A stretch of DNA of 64,000 bases, from assembly GCA_014905825.1 (NCBI GenBank), contig JACGCN010000004.1, forward strand, positions 1,116,001 through 1,180,000. The letters are read 5' to 3'. Of the stretch, positions 32,246 through 42,503 are shown piece after piece (position 1 is the first letter of the stretch; every line of letters begins with the position of its first letter). The translations under genes were made by a program, and so were the position numbers. The DNA comes from Lyophyllum atratum. Its lineage: Eukaryota; Basidiomycota; Agaricomycetes; Agaricales; Lyophyllaceae. The notes under the pieces are model-generated. The model was not told where the DNA came from. It saw only the letters and a list, made by a program, of their open reading frames with translations, and searched no databases.

Positions 32246-32848
32246 GTACTCCGGACATGAATTCTTTTCTATCATCAATGTATGTATGTATGTAACTACT
32301 AATGAAGGATTTGCGTTTGCGGAGAGGACAGGAGGGTATGTTCTAGGTACCAACCCAATAGTTTGTAGGTGCAATCGTATATATGCGTGGAATAAGTGCA
32401 GCTTTACAGGCACACATAAAAGCGAGAGCGTCTGGTTATCGCCTAACATCTCCAGCTAGTTCATGATATCGGACCACGACACCTACCGCCCTAACACACG
32501 CGCTCGTCGCTCTTCCACAGGAGGACCATAATTTTCTGCGGGATTGGCGTTCCATTTCCTTCCTCTTTGTAGGTGGGGGTGAGCACCAAAGAGAAAGTCT
32601 CCTCTCTGATCATGCGAAGAACCCGCAGCATTCTTGACATCGTCGCAAAGCTCCTCGGAAAGCCCGAGGCGAAATTCGACGTAGCTGAACGTCGGATGCG
32701 ACGATGGTGGTTATATTCCTCAAACAAGTCCTTTGTGGGATTCCGATTAGAGAATCGTCGTCACATTTTTTGCACTTGTTTTGAGAACGCGGAGGTCACG
32801 CCAAGTCACGTCTACTTGTCACAGGCAACCTACAATTCCGAAATTTCC
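32246..32848. other. Intergenic stretch upstream of mS41
   Basis: Frames are open on both strands (plus 32573 onward, minus 32727-32491), but neither has a recognisable motif. The plus frame is continuous with mS41 only because no stop separates them. I regard it as 5' leader or promoter of mS41. Confidence 0.45.
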
Positions 32849-33428
32849 ATGTTCTTCACAAGCTGGTGCTCGCCTTCGCGTTTGTGCGCCGCAGTTCCCC
32901 CACTCACGCGGTCAATAGTCAACAGAGCCGCGGCACGGCCTGTACCTCCGACTCGCGGTATCGATAATTTGCTTCCATTAGCACCGACACATGTCCTCAC
33001 CAGCACAACACCCGTTACAGAGTCTATCACCACCCCGGTTGATTTTCTGAAAGCTATTGGTCGTTCATCCGAGACCAAGGTCACCGTAGAGAATTGGCAG
33101 GACCTATGGAAATTGTCCGGGCATGATCTGCGGAAGTCGGGGCTGGCTGTTCGTGACCGAAGGTACGCTTGTTGTGCTGCCCTCTGTTTTGACTCCTCAC
33201 AAGTTTGCCTGTTCGAATAGATATATTCTCTGGTGTATGGAGAAGTACCGCAGTGGACTTCCCATCGCGTCATTTGCTCATGAGCCCAAACCAAAGAAGA
33301 CGATTCGAGGGCAAGCACTACATCCATGGATCTCCCACATATCGTTAACTTTTTTTTGCTACAGGTGGGGTCCGTCTGTGCAGAATGGAAAGCGGATACG
33401 TTCACGTAGGCTCAAGAACAAGAAGTAA
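32849..33428 (+). CDS. Mitochondrial small-subunit ribosomal protein mS41 (IGR motif)
   Basis: The ATG at 32849 gives an Arg/Ser-rich presequence (MFFTSWCSPSRLCAAV) suited to mitochondrial import. The IGR domain follows: TPVDFLKAIGRSS, ENWQDLWKLSGHDLRKSGL, RDRRYILWCMEKYRSGL, ending in WGPSVQNGKRIRSRR. This matches mS41 (yeast Fyv4). There are two introns. The first (33162-33220) is GT-AG. The second (about 33314-33364) appears to use a GC donor (GG|GCAAGC...ACAG), since only that junction keeps the conserved IRG-WGP reading. A more upstream ATG (32573) would add ~90 residues without similarity and was rejected. The protein is ~155 residues, the usual size. Confidence 0.85.
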
Positions 33429-33797
33429 TACTGCCTTCTGTAGCCTCGGAATTGATTATATTTAATTGCATTGCTCCTCGTGCGTCGTGACGCTATCCCA
33501 ATCCAATCACCAAGCATTTGCGTTTGTATTGCAGTCGCGTACATAATCTCCATGAAGAAGCTATGAACTCCCATTATACGGATCAGGTCCAGAGAAGTAT
33601 TAAATTACGAAGGATTTACAATTGAAGCAGACTGGCGCGGTCCAAGAAGAGGCAAAGAAGAGGCAGCTAACGATACAGGTATGATGTACAGCGTCAAAAC
33701 ATGAAAGGAAGGCTGGTAGCAAACAACATCGGTGAGCTGTCATTATCGATATACAAAAAATAAGCTCACCATCTGGGAAGTTAACGAATGGCATAAA
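33429..33797. other. Convergent intergenic stretch, nothing recognised
   Basis: This is the 3' flank of mS41 (plus) and of the C2H2 gene (minus). No motif or credible frame was seen. Confidence 0.5.
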
Positions 33798-35236
33798 TCA
33801 GCCGTGCGATATGCGCGAGCGGATGCAAGTAATGTTCCCGTTATCAAGATGACGCTTCAATGCATCGGCGCGGGAGAAAGTCTTTTGGCAACCGCCTACT
33901 CTCCACTCGCCTAGGAATAGGAATCGCTCGGCCACGGAGGGGATGCCGTATGTATCCGCGTCCTCCAACGGGACCCCTTTGCACCAGAACCCCCTTGTTT
34001 TATCCTCGCTAGAAGGGCGCCCGTGCGTTCTGAGGTGGCGCTTCAAATCAGGCATGCGCCGATTACGCTGCACCCGGTCACACACAGGGCATACGAAGTT
34101 GAACTTGTCTGCATTCTCAAGCAAGTCCTCGACGTCCCATGACCTGGACTGTTGGTTGCGGGACACTGGGGCTCGTCTAGTCTTCTTGACTGCCTTGTAC
34201 GCGAAGGGGTTGGTTGCGGGCTGATGGGTAGGGAGCTCGAATGTGGATGTTGATCGTTCGGAAGATGTTGAAAACGCTGGAGAGGCCCTCCGATGGACAA
34301 CAGGAGCAAGCTGGGCGTAGGGGACGTATTCATCATCGGTGGCGTTACCCTCACTGTCGTCACCAGGCTCGTAGTCCGAATCGATCGACGAGGAGTGTGA
34401 AAGACGGCGTATAAGCCTGCGGCGTGAAGATGAGGCGGTGTGAGGACGGGCGTATGGTCGGTCGTGGCGGTGAGATGTGGCGTGTCCACTGCTTGAGTTA
34501 CGCGTTAGCTTCGATGGCTTTGCTGTGTATGTGGTTGTGGCGACGGCGCTGCCTAAGGGAACACCTTGTTGTTCTTCAAAAGGGCTGAGTACAAGAGTCA
34601 ATAATGGTGCGGGCAAAGTGTCAAAGGTGAACGCACACTGATGGCGCGCGTTGGCAGTGTTCGCCTACAGAAATCAGCCTGTTGTTTAGGTCAAGCTGGT
34701 CGACATCATCAGAGTCAAAGTCTATAACATCTTGTTCGTCTTTGGAAGCGCTGAGTATAAAAGTCAACAATGGTGCGGGGAAAGTGTGAGAGGTGAACGC
34801 ACACTGATGGCGCGCGCCCAGAAAATTCGCGTGAAGGAATCGGCCTGTCGTTTAGGTCAAGCTGGTCGACGTCGGAGGCTGAGTCGAAGTCAAAGTTGTC
34901 CTCTTCTTTATGGTGTGGATCGGTCGACGAAGACATCGGCCTGTGGTTTAGGTCAAGCTCGTCGACGTCAGAATCCAGGTCGAAGTCAAAGTCGTCCCCT
35001 TCTCCGTCATGGTCTGCATCGGTGCAAGGCCTCGACGAAGAGTCGGAGCTGGACGAACTAGAGAAAGGGCTCAAGGCGAACATGGGAGAGGTATCTCTGT
35101 ACTCGGTCTTGATGTCAGGGGGGAAGTTCTCTGCTGCTGTGGCGAGTAGGTCCTCAAATCCCTGATCGTCTTTAGACAAGAGATCGGCGACAGAATTAAT
35201 GGGCGCGGTTAGATAGTAGCCTGTGGAAGAGTACAT
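33798..35236 (-). CDS. C2H2 zinc-finger regulator with duplicated acidic exon
   Basis: There are three exons: 35236-34803, 34750-34637 (114 nt, 38 codons) and 34584-33798, all in phase. The N-terminal region is acidic and Ser-rich, with three copies of the motif DFDxxSDVDQLDLNxRP. The third exon holds a Ser/Arg linker, then an agaric-type atypical zinc-finger pair: CPVCDRVQ...DLKRHLRTH and, after WCKGVPLEDADTYG, GGCQKTFSRADALKRHL followed by NGNITC. It is probably a nuclear DNA-binding protein with acidic activation repeats (inference). The middle exon with its 52-nt intron is a copy of the end of exon 1 plus intron 1, and both introns share most of their sequence. The total is ~444 residues. 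Confidence 0.8.
34585..34870 (-). repeat. Tandem exon-intron duplication inside the C2H2 gene
   Basis: The end of exon 1 plus intron 1 (34802-34751) and exon 2 plus intron 2 (34636-34585) are diverged copies with a 166-bp period. Both exons end in CGCGCGCCATCAGT, and both 52-nt introns start GTGCGTTCACC and contain CGCACCATT...TTGACT. The copied exon is 38 codons, so the frame is kept. Confidence 0.85.
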
Positions 35237-36291
35237 GGGGAGGTCGGGGCAGAGGTGGGGGAAAGGCCATTGTCAGAGTGCTGTTAAATACCCAAAGGTT
35301 CCCTTTCTTTCATTACAACACGCCGTGACCCTCTGGCAAGGGAAACAGCCTTTCAACTCCGCGAAATATTAGTCTTCTTTATTATCACATCGTGTAGAAA
35401 CCGTGTTTTTGTGACGAAGACAAGAACGATCCCGAAGTGGTTATCAACCAGGAGACAAAGGACGGACGGAGACATTCAGACTCAGAAGACCAAGGGTTCA
35501 CAGGAACGCTTACCAGAAAAGGGTTCGCGATAAGATCGTGACAGGTGGGAAGGGTACGCAAATTGCGATCAGTGTGATTTGAACGGGGTTCCGCGTGTGC
35601 TGATCCAAGGGCGGTGCGACACTGGCGTCCAAGACGCGCCATAGCGGTATAGGGTCTGGGTTTGTGTCCATATGATCAGAAAGTAGATCTAAGCCTCGAG
35701 GCATGGGTCAAAGCGGAATTGATGCCGGCGCATTTGCGAGACACAAGCGTTTGGTGTTGATTCGGTGCGCGCGCACCTATAGATAGCTATAGATTTAACA
35801 AACAAGGTGAGTCTCTCAGGAGCATTGTTCAATCTTTCAGTGGGAGTATGTCCACCTTGCAAACACGTCCACCCAACTGTTCAGATCCGACGAGAAGTTC
35901 TAGAGGCCCAGGTGGAAAATGCGGTGCACGTCTCGCAAGCATCGGAGTTGGTAGAAAAGGCCTTGTATCCTCGAGGCTTCGAAATGACAGCTCAGATCTC
36001 AGAGAGTATATGACTCGACTTCAATAAATAGAGGGTATCTTCGAGTGAAGACGATCGCGACTATTCCAAGTCGCGGGTGCAATCACGATTCAATCTACAA
36101 AAATGATGTAAGCTCCAATGCGTCACCGGTTCGCGATGTCCGACTCGATCTGCCCATGAATAATGCAGCGCTTATTTTCTTAGTCTCTACGGATCACTGC
36201 AACCATTTAGACAATACCCAACCACTTGATACCCCTTCTTTCTGCCAGCCCACGTTACCCCTGAGCTTGATACCACCACCTCAGCCTCACA
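35237..36291. other. Divergent intergenic region, about 1 kb
   Basis: This lies between the starts of the C2H2 gene (minus) and the Sec14-type gene (plus), so it holds both promoters. Short frames (for example plus 35807-36013) show no recognisable motif. Nothing else seen. Confidence 0.5.
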
Positions 36292-37577
36292 ATGCTCGGC
36301 GAGTCGGACAGCACCGCGACCTTGAAAGCATTCCGGGAACAAGTATTCGACGAAGGTATTCTACACGAGGGTGACACTATTGGAACAGATGATGAAACGC
36401 TGTTGTAGGTAGCGAGTTTATCTTCTTCTCGGCGACAGGCTGAAGTACAATTTTACGTCGACTTAGGCGGTTTCTACGCGCACGCAGATTTGACCTTAAA
36501 GCAGCCAAGAAGATGCTGAAGGACTGTCAGGAATGGCGTAGGACTGTGGAGGGGATAGGCATCGATGAGCTCTATAAGAGAATAGATCCTTTCGACGTAC
36601 GTTCCCCTCTGCCGATCTAAGTTCGGAATATGAGATAGTTCCTACTAGTATCCCGAGCGAGAAGCGGTATTTGACTGCTGGCCTATGTGGTTCCACAAGG
36701 TGAGCTGCGGCGAATTTCTCTCTCTCTGGTTTTAACCCTCTCCGATAGACAGACAAGGTTCCCAAATTAGGCTCTCGTGGCGTTCCAGGGTCTGACCCTT
36801 AATAGAAAGGTCGACCCTTAAATATCCATTTCTTCAGCGGTATGGACCTCCCGAAGCTCTACAAAGTCTGCACGCCGGAGAAGCATTGGCAAACTGTCCT
36901 TGTCAATGCTGAATCTGTGAGCACCTTCTGGGATCTCGCTGCCATGTTTCAAGTCTTAGCGTGAAGTAACACTAGCTCCCTCGTGAAATACTCCCCGGCG
37001 CGACGCGCAAGGCTGGAAAACGCATAGGTTCGGTGTTCGTGATTGTTGATCTGGAAGGATTTGGGTACGTCCTACCTCCATCGTGTTCCAAAAAACTCTT
37101 ATTCTCCAAAATCAGGTTAGCCCAGTTCTGGCAAATGAAATCGCTTGCTCGGAACTCGTTCCAAATATCTCAAGATTATTTCCCTGAAACGTGAGGCCTT
37201 CTCTACCACATACCATCTATTCCATTTAACATTCCTCGTCTTTCAGCATGGGCCAACTGGCAATTGTTAACGCTCCTTCGACTTTTACCATGATATGGTC
37301 CGTCATCAAACCGTGGCTCTCCAAGGAAACAGCCGACAAGGTCGATATTCTGGGGAACAATTACAAGGATGTATTACTCAAGTTGGTAGATGCTGACTGT
37401 CTTCCAAGTACCCTCGGCGGGACCTGCGAGTGTCTTGAGCATGGTGGATGCCATATGCACTGCCCAGGGCCGTGGATGGATGGGCGCGTGGGCTGGGGCA
37501 AAAAGAAGGATTTGACAATAGATTTGACTGAGGAATCAGAGACCACAACACACGCGTCAGAAAGCACCTCCGAGTGA
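36292..37577 (+). CDS. Sec14-like phosphatidylinositol/lipid transfer protein (CRAL-TRIO)
   Basis: The ATG at 36292 begins MLGESDSTATLKAFREQVFDE. The CRAL-TRIO N domain follows ([30 protein letters not shown]), then the lipid-binding domain: KGRPLNIHFFSGMDL, GSVFVIVDLEGFGLAQFW, NSFQISQDYFPETMGQLAIVNAP, TMIWSVIKPWLSKETADKVDILG. These are the usual Sec14 blocks in order. The C-terminal ~70 residues are Cys/His-rich (CECLEHGGCHMHCPGPW), then acidic. Seven or so short introns split the gene. Sec14 proteins exchange phosphatidylinositol and phosphatidylcholine at Golgi and endosome membranes. The small Cys-rich tail (GGTCECLEHGGC) is common in fungal Sec14s. The stop is at 37577. Confidence 0.87.
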
Positions 37578-38929
37578 GGCTGACAATAGATAATCAAGGA
37601 TTGAAGATACGTGATGGGCTGTAAGTAGGTCGTTTAATTTGTGGCCCTTTACCCCGCTGTTGCTGAGATCGGAGGCTTCCAGTTCTGCAAACTTTGAGCA
37701 AAGTAACATTCATACCAATACCAACACTGTGACAGGTCTCGCATGCGAGTGAAATGTGATGTATTCGAGCACTAGCAACGTGACTACGGCTTAGCGTTGT
37801 ACCCCTCGATACCGCTCTAGTGAGCTTTATATCCTCTTCCCCTCGTTACCCATTTGCCTGTACTCTGCACAGCGTGCCCTCCGTGTTGTCCGAGTGTAGG
37901 TGTAGGGGCCACGAAAATAAATATAGTCTGCCGACGTGTAATTAAGGCTGAAAGAACGCGTCATTCTTGAAGCATGACTTTTCAGCGCCACCGTTTCTTC
38001 GTCTTCCCAGAGATGAGGCGCTATATTAGTAAGATTGAGCATTGTCAGATCTTGCAGGCAAGACGAGGTGTTTGTCCTACCAGCTCGAGCCCAGATCAAC
38101 ACGGGTATTATCCGTATATGCTTCAATTTTGCTAGACATGGATCGTTCCAGCAAGAAAGACTCGTAGGAGAATGAGACGCCGGGAACATAGGAAGGTTTG
38201 AAGGATTAATCGCAAAAGTTGGCGTATCGAATCCTGCATGTGGACTGGGATGCTTATCGGTCGCTGGAGAAGCGTAATTTTTGAGTGGCCGTGCAGGTGA
38301 GGGGAGTGTAATACATTACTCTGGGCAAGCACCCTATGTATGAATTCTTCCACAGGGCTTCCTACGAAAGACCTCACTTCGGCCGCAGCCCGAGCACACA
38401 GGCTACATTGTTTTGGGGATCTGTCATTTGGAACCGAGCGGGTGACCTGAGGTTTTACTCGTGTTCTGGGGCATATTCGGGGTAATGTGCCAACGCAGGT
38501 ACCTCAGGTGCAAGCCTGTTACCCTGACGCGGGCCGTCGAGCCGCTGTGTACGCGTTGTTTGGCAATGTCCTGTACCAACATGTCCTTTTTTGAAAGACG
38601 GAACGCAGAAGACGGTCAAGGTGAATTCCAAGTAGGATTTTTTCTTGGCCTGCGGCGAATATCACGGTGCTCTTTCGCCAAGTCGTTCGATCTCTGCTTG
38701 CCTGGTCATCTGGAATCATAGATCGAGAGTTCAATGTTCGACGTTCCGAGCTTCAGCACTGGCAATGACTCGGATAACTCGTTCTCGGTCATCCATTCTA
38801 CCCTCTCAGGAGGCCCGCACACCGTACAGAGCAAGCACTCCTTCCCGCAGTCATCTCACGTCCAATGCAGCCTCCATGATACCAGCTGATTCAACGCGCC
38901 ACATGTTTACTCGATCCGCTCCCCCCGGC
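37578..38929. other. Gene-poor stretch
   Basis: Short overlapping minus frames (37827-38189, 38132-38377) and a plus frame from 38645 have no recognised motif, apart from the GH71 similarity that begins near 38930. It may contain decayed DNA from the same pseudogene neighbourhood. Confidence 0.45.
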
Positions 38930-39887
38930 GCTCGAGGAGTTGTCGAGGAGAGGAATGCTCCTTCGCGCAAATACATCATAGCCCACCACGTGGTCGGCAA
39001 TACCTATCCGTATACAGTGCAGGATTGGACCGACGATACTGCGCTTGCACACGGATCGGGCACTGACGATTGGCAACCTGACCTGACCTGACCATGTTTC
39101 CGATGCGTAAGGTGCGCCCTGAATTTGGCCCTGAAAATCCCTCTGACTATTAAGACGACAAGTGCGATGCAGCATTAAAGTCTGGGTTCGACTTCAAGTT
39201 ATCTACTTCGCAGACCAACGTCTCTATTCTAGGCGATCTGACTCCCTTTGAAGCGCCGCACACGACGAAGTTGACATGGTGTAAGTCCTCACGTGGAATG
39301 ACTACGGGATTCCACTACATCGTGCCCAAATCGTGCCTATCCTGGGTTCCCAGCCTGATAGCCAAGCTTTGAGTCAGTGGGATGGACCACACTGGTCAGC
39401 TTGTATCAATTTTCCATGCATCGTACTTGATATAGCCTGGGTGCAGCTTACCCAATACCATGCAACTGGGACTACTTCCTCAGTCATTCAGATTCATGTG
39501 GTCCAGGACATGGCCTACCCATGCTACTGCGACGTCGGATCCTGTCGGTCCACCAACTAGCTTTGAGCTGGTCTCCATATTTTTACAGTATGCCGAAACT
39601 TACTCTATGTGTCCATTGTAGTTCGAGGATGCAGTATGGGTGGTAGTGATGACGACCGCACCTTTGACAGTTGTCCTCTCGACCTCGCAGGCAACCCCTC
39701 AAACATTCCAGGTCAGGGATGGCCTGTACAATCATCCATTCCCACCGCTGCTGGCGATAAAATGCATGGAACTATCGTTCGTGAAGGCAAGCATATCATG
39801 ACTTTGAACCCGAACAAGTTTGCATTCCAAGGGAACCCGAAGAGTTACATCTTCAACGCATTTGTGGCCAGCGCCTCCACCAAGTAA
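38930..39887 (+). pseudogene. Decayed GH71 alpha-1,3-glucanase (mutanase-like)
   Basis: Three separated pieces match the GH71 family in the right order. The first is the N-terminal strand KYIIAHHVVGNTYPYTVQDW with the following DDTALAHGSG...DDWQPD, in which the family's central DGFALN stretch is missing. Next, CDAALKSGFDFKLSTS occurs near 39150-39205, then QPDSQALSQWDGPHWSA near 39345. The last is a C-terminal module, HGTIVREGKHIMTLNPN...YIFNAFVASASTK, ending at 39887. Stops and frame changes separate the pieces, and most of the catalytic barrel, including the acidic catalytic residues, is absent. Too much is gone for introns to explain, so I call it a relic. Confidence 0.65.
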
Positions 39888-40045
39888 TCGTCGATACATA
39901 CAAACTCCTTTCGCCAGACAAGAGGAGCTGAAGTGCAGATGTAATTGGTAGCTGAGACCCCTCCCGTAGCGCTATCCCTACTAGAAGCAAAACTTCTTCT
40001 CAGTGTGTCGTATTAGTGGGCGCGGAACTCGGTGAAAAGGTACAT

Positions 40046-41331
40046 CTAGAAAATGGGTATGTAGTCCTGGATCCTATCCTTGGCATCCTGCGCAATACAC
40101 TCGGCAATCCATGTCACGTTCCGTATCTCCTGCTCCTTTAGCTTGACATAGCCGTAGAAGACGCCATACTGGAACTGTTGTAGGAACGCTTGTTTGTTCA
40201 AGTGGACTTCGGTCTGGAAGAACCGGTCCTCGAGCCGTGAGGCGATAGACCCAAAGTCATCTCCGTTCTGGCCACTAGCGTGCGAGGAGTCCGTGGTGAA
40301 GAATGAGCGATATTCGGATATGTTTTCGCATACTTGTCGAACCTGGTCGATGTCGTCGGCCTTGGCTAGTTGGTTATTGCCTTCTGGAAAAAGGCGGCCA
40401 ATGGTGGGGAAGAGCTTTGCACGCTGCTCCTTAGAGAGTTCGGTGTTGAAGGAATTGATGGTGATGTTGATGGTTCGCCGATCGGCTTCGAAGGAGAGTA
40501 TTCGTTGCATAACATCGGATGTAGGTGAACCAAGAGTGGTGCAGAATTGGTAGAAATCTTCCAGATAAGCCTTGTATACAGTGTTTCGAATGATTTCGAT
40601 ATTGAGGTCATCGAGATCGGATGCAGAAAGACAGTCGCGGAAGTAGGGGGCTAAATGATGATGTTAGTGCTGCGCAGATTGTGGAACGCAGGGTGCTCAC
40701 CAAGTGGTGTCTCGACAAGTACACTTTGGAATAGTTCTTCGACATTCGTGGCAACACATAGCGCAGGCATCGTGTCGAACACACCCAGAGGGTGACAGCG
40801 ATCCAAAAGTTCATGAGTATCTCTCTCATGCAGTGTCCCAGTGATCAGGAGGATTACATTGTCGATCATATACCCATAACTATATTGGTGTTTCTCATGA
40901 GTACATAATAACATGGGAAAGGAGACAAACTGACGTGATATACTCCAGAAATTTGCTGAGTGGCTCCACTGCATTGGATCGTAGGTAGTTAAATTGCTCA
41001 ACTAGCAACTGCGTGGCTTTGTCAGAGATGGTGGAAGTCGAGATTGGAAGGGGTTCATTGGCGAGGAAGTTGCCATAGTCAGTGGCAGTGAGCTGCGTCC
41101 GGAAATCTGTTACGTCGAAATGAGGTGGAAGAGATGCGATCTAAGAGCAATGCCCACCTTCGAGCGTCTCGCATTGTGTGAGGTTGCTGTATTGAGTTTG
41201 GGTGAGGAGTCCGGCTTTATACCCTCTCACGATGGCTTCGAGAAAACCGCCGTTTGCCTGTATTGCGAGACTGGTCAACGTTGAACGATGAGATAGTGAT
41301 TCGACTGTACATTGAAGAACAAAGCTTCCAT
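40046..41331 (-). CDS. VMA6: V-type proton ATPase V0 subunit d
   Basis: The ATG at 41331 encodes MEALFFN, followed by a 54-nt intron and [39 protein letters not shown], the invariant subunit-d start. Conserved blocks continue: [88 protein letters not shown], and the C-terminal [42 protein letters not shown] ending at 40046. Subunit d couples the V1 central stalk to the membrane rotor of the vacuolar proton pump. About six short introns are present; length (~350 residues) matches the family. No anomaly was seen. Confidence 0.93.
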
Positions 41332-41819
41332 GCTGGTAGTTGCTGTGAAATGGTTGCCGCTTCAAGTGACCAACTGCTTGGCCATTGGCACGTGCACGTG
41401 TTATGGTGCCCTGATCGAAAGCCGCGGGCATCACCTCCCCGCAATTTGTAGGTTTCCTACCATCGTGAGTGCTTATCGACGCGGGGCTGACTTATTATTA
41501 TGGGTAAGTAATTAGTTTATGCCGAACTCACAGGAACGACAAGTTCACTAGGGTTCCAAGCGTTCCTATACACCGGGTGTGTACAGACGATATTGGCGTT
41601 GAAGAGACGAGATTTAGGCACGATATTATTACTAACGATTTGGCGTTGCAGCTTCCATCATTTAGAGAGAAGACATGGCGCAATCGGCCTGCCTAATGAC
41701 GACACGATCCATCCTGGTGTATAAAACTTTCAGTCTTGGTGGTTGGGATGTCAGCTTGAGCCAGGAAATTCTCTGGCACTTCTGTCATTCTGTGGCTGGA
41801 GCTTCCTTATCCGAGAAAT
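41332..41819. other. Intergenic stretch between VMA6 and an MFS relic
   Basis: This is the VMA6 promoter side on the minus strand. Short frames carry no recognisable motif; it may include eroded upstream exons of the transporter relic. Confidence 0.45.
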
Positions 41820-42278
41820 GCTCCGATTCCGGTTGGCGTGCATTTCGCCGCAGCCGGGGTGTACACTGGAAATGCACTCTTGCTTAGGCCCGTCTCGCTT
41901 CATATCTCTCGCTTCAGAACGATTCAACTACAGACTGATTTCCAGATTACCATCGGCGACATTGGTGCTATTGCTGGGTACAGCCCTCATATCCGAGAGG
42001 CGGACTTCACTGACTTCAATGCGGTACATATAGCGTGCTAATATACAGGCCTAACCTTTCTGCGAACCGTTTCCGCACGCCGCATATCATCGCAATCGGC
42101 GTTTGCTGCCATCGTCGCCATGTATCTTGCCACTTGGATGAAAAGGGAGAATAAACGTGGTGATCTCATTGTCAGCGAAGGGAAAGAGGACGAAGAACTG
42201 ATGTCTTCACGCGTTGCTGATAAGAAACGAGGCTACAACTTAGGAGATAGAGATATCCGGTACAGATATGTCTACTAA
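41820..42278 (+). pseudogene. Decayed C-terminal fragment of an MFS transporter
   Basis: Pieces in three different frames match the last third of an ACS/Dal5-type major facilitator: HFAAAGVYTGNALLL, then ITIGDIGAIAG, then PNLSANRFRTPHIIAIG, then MYLATWMKRENKRGD with an acidic tail to the stop at 42278. The frame shifts between neighbouring pieces are not at plausible splice sites. The upstream ten or so transmembrane segments are absent. A 3' relic rather than a working gene. Confidence 0.6.
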
Positions 42279-42503
42279 GGTCACGCCAGTGTATGCCGTG
42301 GTTGTCTGATTATTGTCTCAAATGATCTGTAACGTATAACTACGTCGAATGCGAATTATGATATTAAACCTGAAGGTGGGATGACGAGGCGTGAAGTAGT
42401 AAGGTGAGTTCATAATTTATGTAGTGAGGAATGCGTAGGAATGCTCGGAAATGGAGGAAAAAATGCAAATGAAGGGACTATAAGGGAAGGGCATGGTTTA
42501 TTA

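Noticed and set aside
32491..32727. Minus-strand frame opposite the mS41 leader
   Set aside because: Both strands are open here and neither shows motifs; overlap with the mS41 5' region makes a separate gene unlikely.
32573..32848. N-terminal extension of mS41 from an upstream ATG
   Set aside because: It would add ~90 residues without family similarity ahead of a convincing mitochondrial presequence.
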